A stretch of 64,000 nt of DNA from Atriophallophorus winterbourni (lineage: Eukaryota; Platyhelminthes; Trematoda; Plagiorchiida; Microphallidae): contig JACCGJ010002762.1 in assembly GCA_013407085.1 (NCBI GenBank), positions 26,747-90,746 on the forward strand, written 5' to 3'. Below, one piece after another: positions 58,591-64,000 of the stretch (position 1 is its first letter; the number at the start of each line of letters is the position of its first letter). The notes beneath the pieces were generated by a model. That model was not told the origin of the DNA and searched no databases. It worked only from the letters and a program-made list of their open reading frames with translations. A program made the translations under genes and the position numbers.

Positions 58591-60200
58591 TTCTTTGCAA
58601 GTGCTTGGAAAAAATCACTCGTCACCAGGTATGTAAACATTTGGTAGCCAATTCCTTACTATCCGATGCCCAGCACGGATTATGGAAAGGAGGTTCCTGC
58701 CTAACCAATCTTCTAAGCCTTCTTAACTAAGTGACATTACGCCTCGATGAAGGGAGAGTAGTCGAAGTATGCTATCTTGATTTTCAAAAGGTATTTGACT
58801 CAGTGAACCATAGGTACCTTCTGCACAAACTTAGTATGTGTGTTTTCACAGGTGACCTACATCGATGTTTAGAGAGCTTCCTAACTAATCGCACTATTTT
58901 AGAATTGCAGGGGTGTGCTTGGAGGAATCACTGATTCTCAGTGGAGTGCCTCAAGACTCGGTGATTGGTCCATTACTTTTTCTTATTTTTGTAAACGATT
59001 TGGCAGCGTGCTTGAGTTCACGCTGCTGCCTGTTTGCTGATGATGTTAAGATCCTAGGAACCTACAATAGTGATTTAAAAAGGTAATCGAGTGGACAAAA
59101 ACCTGGGACTTGCTACTAAACTTGGGGAAGAGCTGTTTTCTGACGACTGATTTAGCGACAACACATCTAGAAGTTGTGAAGGAACTATCAGAATAGCTGC
59201 TGATCAGAAAGTGAAGAATCTTGGTATTACTATAAAAGGCGATTTTAAATGGGCTACTCAATGGGCCGAAGCTGCAAACAAGGCTTGCAGAGAATTGTTC
59301 AGACTTCGCTCAGCGTTAGCTTGTCGAAAACCTTCAATCTTCATTCCCTTATACAAAGTAGTCGTGCGACCTCACTTGGAATACTGCGTTCAATCCTGGG
59401 CACCGTACTTGAAAAAAGATATAGCATGTCTCGATAGGGTTCAACGCCTTGCGATTAGGATGGTAGAGGGTCAGACAGGTAAAAACTATGAGGCTAGACT
59501 CAAGGACCTCGGTTTGTTCTCACTAAAGAGACGGCGGCTGCGAGGTGACCTAATAGAAGCCTTCAAGGTTCTGAAGTGTCTTAGGGGTGATAATATTACT
59601 GAAATCCTCAAACTTGCACCTAAAGCAGTTACGAGGTGCAATTCTATGAAACTTCTTAAGAGTAGGCCCAGGTTGCTGGCACGTGAGCACTTTTTCAGCA
59701 GCCGTGTGGTCAACTTTTGGAACAAGCTCCCAGATTGTATAGTAAGCCTCCCATATGTGTTGAGCTTTAGAAGAAAATAAGACCCTAAACGGTCTATCAT
59801 ATTTTCGCACATTGTTTAATAAAAAAACGTATTTTTACATTTTTTATCATATCTTTCTAGGCCTGGGTAACCTGACAGCAAATTAGCCCACACGCAGTCT
59901 ATGACTGTGTTTCACTTTACCTCAACTAGGCTCGTGATTTCATACACCACACATTGTTCACGCATATTATTGCATTGTTTCCTCAATAGCTGACCTCTCA
60001 CCGTGCTGGTGAAGAGAAACCTTACCTTACTTTTCTGATATTCGGAAACAAGAACGTTTGAAAAGTACGAACTGAATACTCGATATCGAAGTGCCGGGCG
60101 CTCAACCGCAAAGCTTCGAATGATTTCTGTGCGCGTGATTGGCTTTTAGCCACCTTCAGCCCTGTGCAACTTGAACGTTAACTCGAACTTGAACTTGAAC
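58591..60200 (+). mobile_element. CR1-like LINE, RT to 3' end
   Basis: Starts within RT (DAQHGLWKGGSCLTNLL-like), 58731-58934 (CYLDFQKVFDSVNHRYLLHK), then AACLLMMLRS, where the catalytic FADD is lost through frameshift. A 189-codon ORF (59211-59780) gives the C terminus: VVVRPHLEYCVQSWAPYLKK, QRLAIRMVEGQTGKNYEARL, FFSSRVVNFWNKLPDCIVSL. The 3' UTR ends 'ccctgtgcaacttgaacg' with a (TTGAAC)n-like tail at 60170-60200. It lies head to tail with the previous copy. Confidence 0.85.
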
Positions 60201-62028
60201 TTTTGAGCTAAATACCGCGAACTACAAATTCACCGCCAATTTTGATTTTCACCTATCTATCAATTTATTGTTTTTAAATAATTTACTTGGTAATATATAC
60301 CTGCTGCTCAGCACTTTAAGTATATTTAGACAATAAAATTACATTTTATCAATCGTCATACTGCCAAATGTATATTCTTTTTGCTTGTTGAAACTACAAA
60401 TTAATATGACAAACCTCAACTTACCCAAAATGATGCAAATTAAAACCAGTGTGATCTTAAAACATACATAGATTCTTCTTATACTGATATACTGTGTAGT
60501 GTTTAATTACTCATTGCTTGACTAATTTAGTGATCATGTTCTCCGTATTCATACATCCCAACCGGTTTCTCACTGCTTCACGTCATCATGTGAATGCAGT
60601 ACGCATATATTCAGTTAGCCTCGAATAAAATGATACCGCACTATTCGTCGTATGCTGTTGTAATTTCAGAGGAAATTTGATGCTGTTATGCACGATAATC
60701 TACTGGAAAAATTACACTTTTACACGTTTAAACATATTTTTGTCGCAAATCCGATCTGTATGAGTTTGCGCAGTGCACCATCAGCTTTAGATATCATAGA
60801 TACTTGACTTTGATGGAAGGGTAAATAAACTAGGCAAAAATATAAGCATTCAATCAATGAATTCATTACGTTTGAGGCCGGGGATTTAAATAAAAATGAT
60901 AGATCATAATTTAGTTCTGATCCAGTATTTTCCTATTGCGTGGTGTCAGCATCAGTAAATGGTCTACACCAGCAAGGAACCATTGCCCGTTTATTGTAGA
61001 TAATGCTATAACACCTGACACTAAATGATTCATCTGCAATGTTTTTCCCGTCTCTTATCTGAAAATTAAATGAAGGCTGTTAAAACTCCATTATTCGAAA
61101 AATTAGCATTTAATTAATTATAATTTTTCATATTTCTCACTCAATTAAGTGTGATAGATCGTAATGATAAAACTGAGTTAATGTCCGTTAACAAACGTTA
61201 TATTTTTCAAAGATCTAAAATTTAGCTTCTACATTTAAACGCAAAGTTTCGAATGTAAATGTAGAATGTGTGAGCAACAAAACAACGTTGGCAACTTGTA
61301 AACGTTTCGTTTATATGTGATTCAGTTATTGGACAGTGTGTTTCATTATAGAAATTTTATCCGACAATAGTTTGCAAATCACATATTTTTCCTTTCCCGT
61401 CATCTAATGATGACGGACAGCATCGTACTTACTCTTCCTACGGGATAATGGATGCAGTTCAAATCGATATATCGATGCTCATATGGAAAAATTCCTAGTC
61501 ACTTTCCGACCCCAGACGCGCATATGTGCAATCTTACGGAACTTCGGCACTGCGTAGCCGAAATCCTGCTAACTTGATTTGCCAGCGGTTTGTAGCTGAA
61601 TGCGGAAGCACGATGGAGCCTCATTATCATTTTTAGTTCTCATATCTGTCTAGGTTAAAAAGTCAGTTCATGAAAGCCGAACAGTGTAATTTGAGCGTGG
61701 CGTATTTGATATGCAGTTTTAAGGATTGCTTTTCATCGGCAACAAGTATCAAATGCTTAACCGCTGCACAACATGGTGCAACAAAATCCCAAAAATACGG
61801 AAAGACTAGTTGAAACCTACAGAATCTAGAGAAAATGAACCACTATCATATTGGGATGAGGTGCCGATACCTCTAATAAAACATCAAGATTCGTGAACGA
61901 GTAGAGCGCCATCTTTCTCACTTCACTTGACTTCATGCAGTATTAAGCAAACATTTCAAGAAGATACTTACTACAAGATGGCCACTGAACACGGTTCCCA
62001 GATATCCTCAATAGTGAATAACCATCAG
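60201..62028. other. Unannotated AT-rich sequence
   Basis: No gene, element or structured repeat recognised on either strand. Confidence 0.4.
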
Positions 62029-62107
62029 GATATTGGATTACGGGGACCTCAGCCAAGCTGACGTCGCTGACGTTATTAAGGTTATAAAGGGACTTTGGCT
62101 ACCTATG
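62029..62107 (+). CDS. Candidate short internal exon, unknown protein
   Basis: Between an AG acceptor (aataaccatcag, weak pyrimidine tract) and a donor (CCTATG|GTATGT), an open 79-nt segment reads ILDYGDLSQADVADVIKVIK then GLWLPM, entering with one base of a split codon and leaving in phase 0. The sequence looks protein-like, but no partner exon was found and no family is recognised. Confidence 0.25.
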
Positions 62108-62649
62108 GTATGTGCAAGTTCGGCAACCAAAATTATTTCGTCAGGATGCCGTATCTCAGAAAGAATGAAATGTAGCCAGTGGTTAAATATCCGTAAAGCG
62201 ATCAAACTACGGTAGCCCCTGCAAAGTAATTTGTTTCTCTGTATCAATATTTCAGCTGAACGCCTTATTAGTTAGTATCGTTTCGTATGGGATGGTAACA
62301 GCTAACTCCTTAAATGTTATGGAGACAGCCGTTTTCGAATAATTGGATACATCGGATATGCTCTTTGTATGAGATCAGGTTTCGCACCCATACGGTATGT
62401 GTGAATGAAATCACAAGGCTGATCCAGACAAAAGCCGCACAGTTATAGGCTGCGCGTGTTCTAAGATACCGTCATTTTAGTCGATCCGAGACATATATAG
62501 GGAAAAATGAGAAACTTTTAGTGAAACACCGCATGCAGCTCAGTACTGTTGACAAATGAATAAAATACTGCTACTGCAGAGCACATAATTAATGCACAAT
62601 CGCCTATCTGTGTATCTTATGGTAGCATTGTCCGAACTGTAGCTTTGTT
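62108..62649. repeat. Partial upstream copy of the following RTE 5' region
   Basis: 62405-62495 ('gctgatccagacaaaagccg', then 'ttctaagataccgtcatttt') is a diverged copy of 62680-62755 ('cccgatccaaggaaagtgccg', 'gttaagatactgtcat'), about 265 bp apart. Promoter or 5' UTR duplications occur in LINEs, so this may be a second 5' monomer. The rest is unrecognised. Confidence 0.45.
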
Positions 62650-64000
62650 AACGCTACCCTTGAGAATGTACGCATGAAAGCACGAGCCCGATCCAAGGAA
62701 AGTGCCGCACAGTCACAGACCGCACGTGGGTTAAGATACTGTCATATCGCGCTGAGACTGGACCTTAACGTGGTGCGATGGTTTGTGCACCTCTATGACC
62801 CGTTGAGCTATGCTGGGTGGTGCTCTCCGAGCACCGAGAGTCACTCATATCAGGAAGGTCATTGGATAGAGGTCAGACGAACACGGTCTCAACCTAACCC
62901 GCTGCCTTGTGGGTCAGGCTTTTAGCCAAAGGCTTTGATCGAGAACCCTAATTCTCCTGTCTAGGCATGGGCGACCTGGCAGTATCCCAGCCGCATACAA
63001 CCATGACCATGACTATTACTACGAAACCCAACTCCATAGTGCATCGGCCGTCGCGCACGATAAACAGGGTCGCCTTACCTGCTGCATACAGCAGGGCGGG
63101 TAAGCGAAAACAAGCTACTGCTGGCCCTACTCTTCAAACTGTTTCTGACCCTTCCCCTCCCCCATCCATTCTTAGCAACTCTCCGTCTGTCAATCCCAGC
63201 TTTAGAAAACACCGCGCTGAACATGTTGGCACATTTTCTGTTCGCGAATTTACAGACCACTTTCTGAAACCACGGGCTTCCGCTCACATCGGTGCCATGA
63301 ATGTCAGAACTCTCAGATAAATAGGCCAGCAAGCTGCCCTGGCTCTTACCTTAGATAGTCTATCTATTGATGTTTGCTGTTTATCGGAAACGCGCTTATA
63401 TGATCCGTCCATAATTACTGAACTTACTGCCCCAAACCTTTCAACTCGCTACTTTTTGCGCTGCTCTGGTGATTCTGTAGCTGCAATCTCAGGACAGGCG
63501 GGTGTTGGTATAGTGTTGAATTCACGTGCCGAATCATGTCTAATCGATGGATTCTTGTAATAGAGATGGCGCAGTAGAACTAGCCACTAATATTCGACCC
63601 AAAACTCAAAATCTTCTAAATCAGATAGCTTATTTATTTGTAGCAACTTACGCTCCGACTAATCACCAATTCCGACGACGAGAAGAACGCAATCTACGAC
63701 GATATTTATCCTCTTGTGCGACGTGCCAAAAAGTGTTCGATATTGTTGTCTTAGCGGAGATATGAATGCCAGACCATGTCGCTTAGATACATCTGAATCA
63801 CAATTATGTGGCATGTTTGGTCTTCAAGGCCAACGCACAGATAATGGTGAACGGTTTATACAATTCTGTGCACAATCTCGATTATTTATTAGCAGCACTT
63901 CCTTTCGCCATAAAAGATCTCAATGTGCCACATGGCGCTCGCCGGATGGAAGCCAACCTTCGGCCAAAATCGACCATATTTCCGTAAGTGCTAGCTGGAG
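62650..64000 (+). mobile_element. RTE-type LINE, 5' UTR and endonuclease (cut by window end)
   Basis: The ORF at 62967-63320 is Ser/Pro/Thr-rich and ends IGAMNVRTLR, the start of an RTE endonuclease. After a stop the frame continues SIDVCCLSETRLYDPSIITE, ISGQAGVGIVLNSR, LSGDMNARP (GD.NA catalytic motif) and GMFGLQGQRTDNGERFIQFC, SAKIDHISVS. Several stops and shifts show decay. RT lies beyond 64000. It is a different RTE subfamily from the 53.8-kb copy. Confidence 0.85.

Overview
The window looks like genomic DNA of a parasitic flatworm, most likely a trematode. It is AT-rich, the few host exons are widely spaced with GT..AG introns, and most recognisable sequence comes from broken RTE and CR1-like LINEs, Penelope-like elements (PLEs), one Ty3/gypsy relic and hammerhead-bearing repeats, a mix typical of fluke genomes. 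The species cannot be named from sequence alone. No bacterial-style operons, rRNA genes or CRISPR arrays are present.

Host coding content is sparse. The clearest gene runs on the minus strand from about 43.4 kb down to 25.4 kb. Six exons are visible (43086-43373, 40818-41008, 38699-38875, 35819-36303, 27182-27477, 25392-25717). They encode an extracellular or cell-surface protein with a possible signal-peptide end, Cys-rich EGF-like regions, a thrombospondin type-1 repeat, one transmembrane helix and a very short cytoplasmic tail. Splice phases agree at every visible junction except 35819 to 27477, so at least one exon is missing there. A separate minus-strand first exon with a signal peptide lies at 11912-11987, and an exon-like ORF at 7618-7792 may belong to the same secreted-protein gene. 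Weak plus-strand exon candidates are at 19055-19204 and 62029-62107.

Layout: 0-0.3 kb CR1 tail; 1.95-3.34 kb 608-bp tandem repeat; 3.8-6 kb RTE relics; 8.6-10.3 kb an 888-bp tandem duplication, each unit with a hammerhead motif; 11.4 kb microsatellite; 12.7-23.9 kb stacked and nested RTE and CR1 copies; 23.9-25.2 kb PLE pieces in end-to-start order; 25.4-43.4 kb the EGF/TSP1 gene, with introns holding an inverted-repeat element with a tRNA-like core, a PLE, CR1 and RTE copies, hammerhead repeats and a 540-bp GATA array; 43.5-47.3 kb LINE fragments and an unclassified repeat; 47.4-49 kb a PLE with an intact YVDD motif; 50.1 kb the best hammerhead ribozyme candidate; 50.8-52.0 kb a large inverted repeat; 52.0-53.8 kb gypsy pol; 53.8-57.3 kb a nearly complete RTE; 57.3-60.2 kb two CR1-like copies; 62.4-64 kb the 5' part of another RTE, cut by the window end.

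The most notable signal is a set of hammerhead ribozyme motifs of two types: a canonical minimal type with a palindromic ACCGGU stem III, and a PLE-associated type with one extra nucleotide before stem II.
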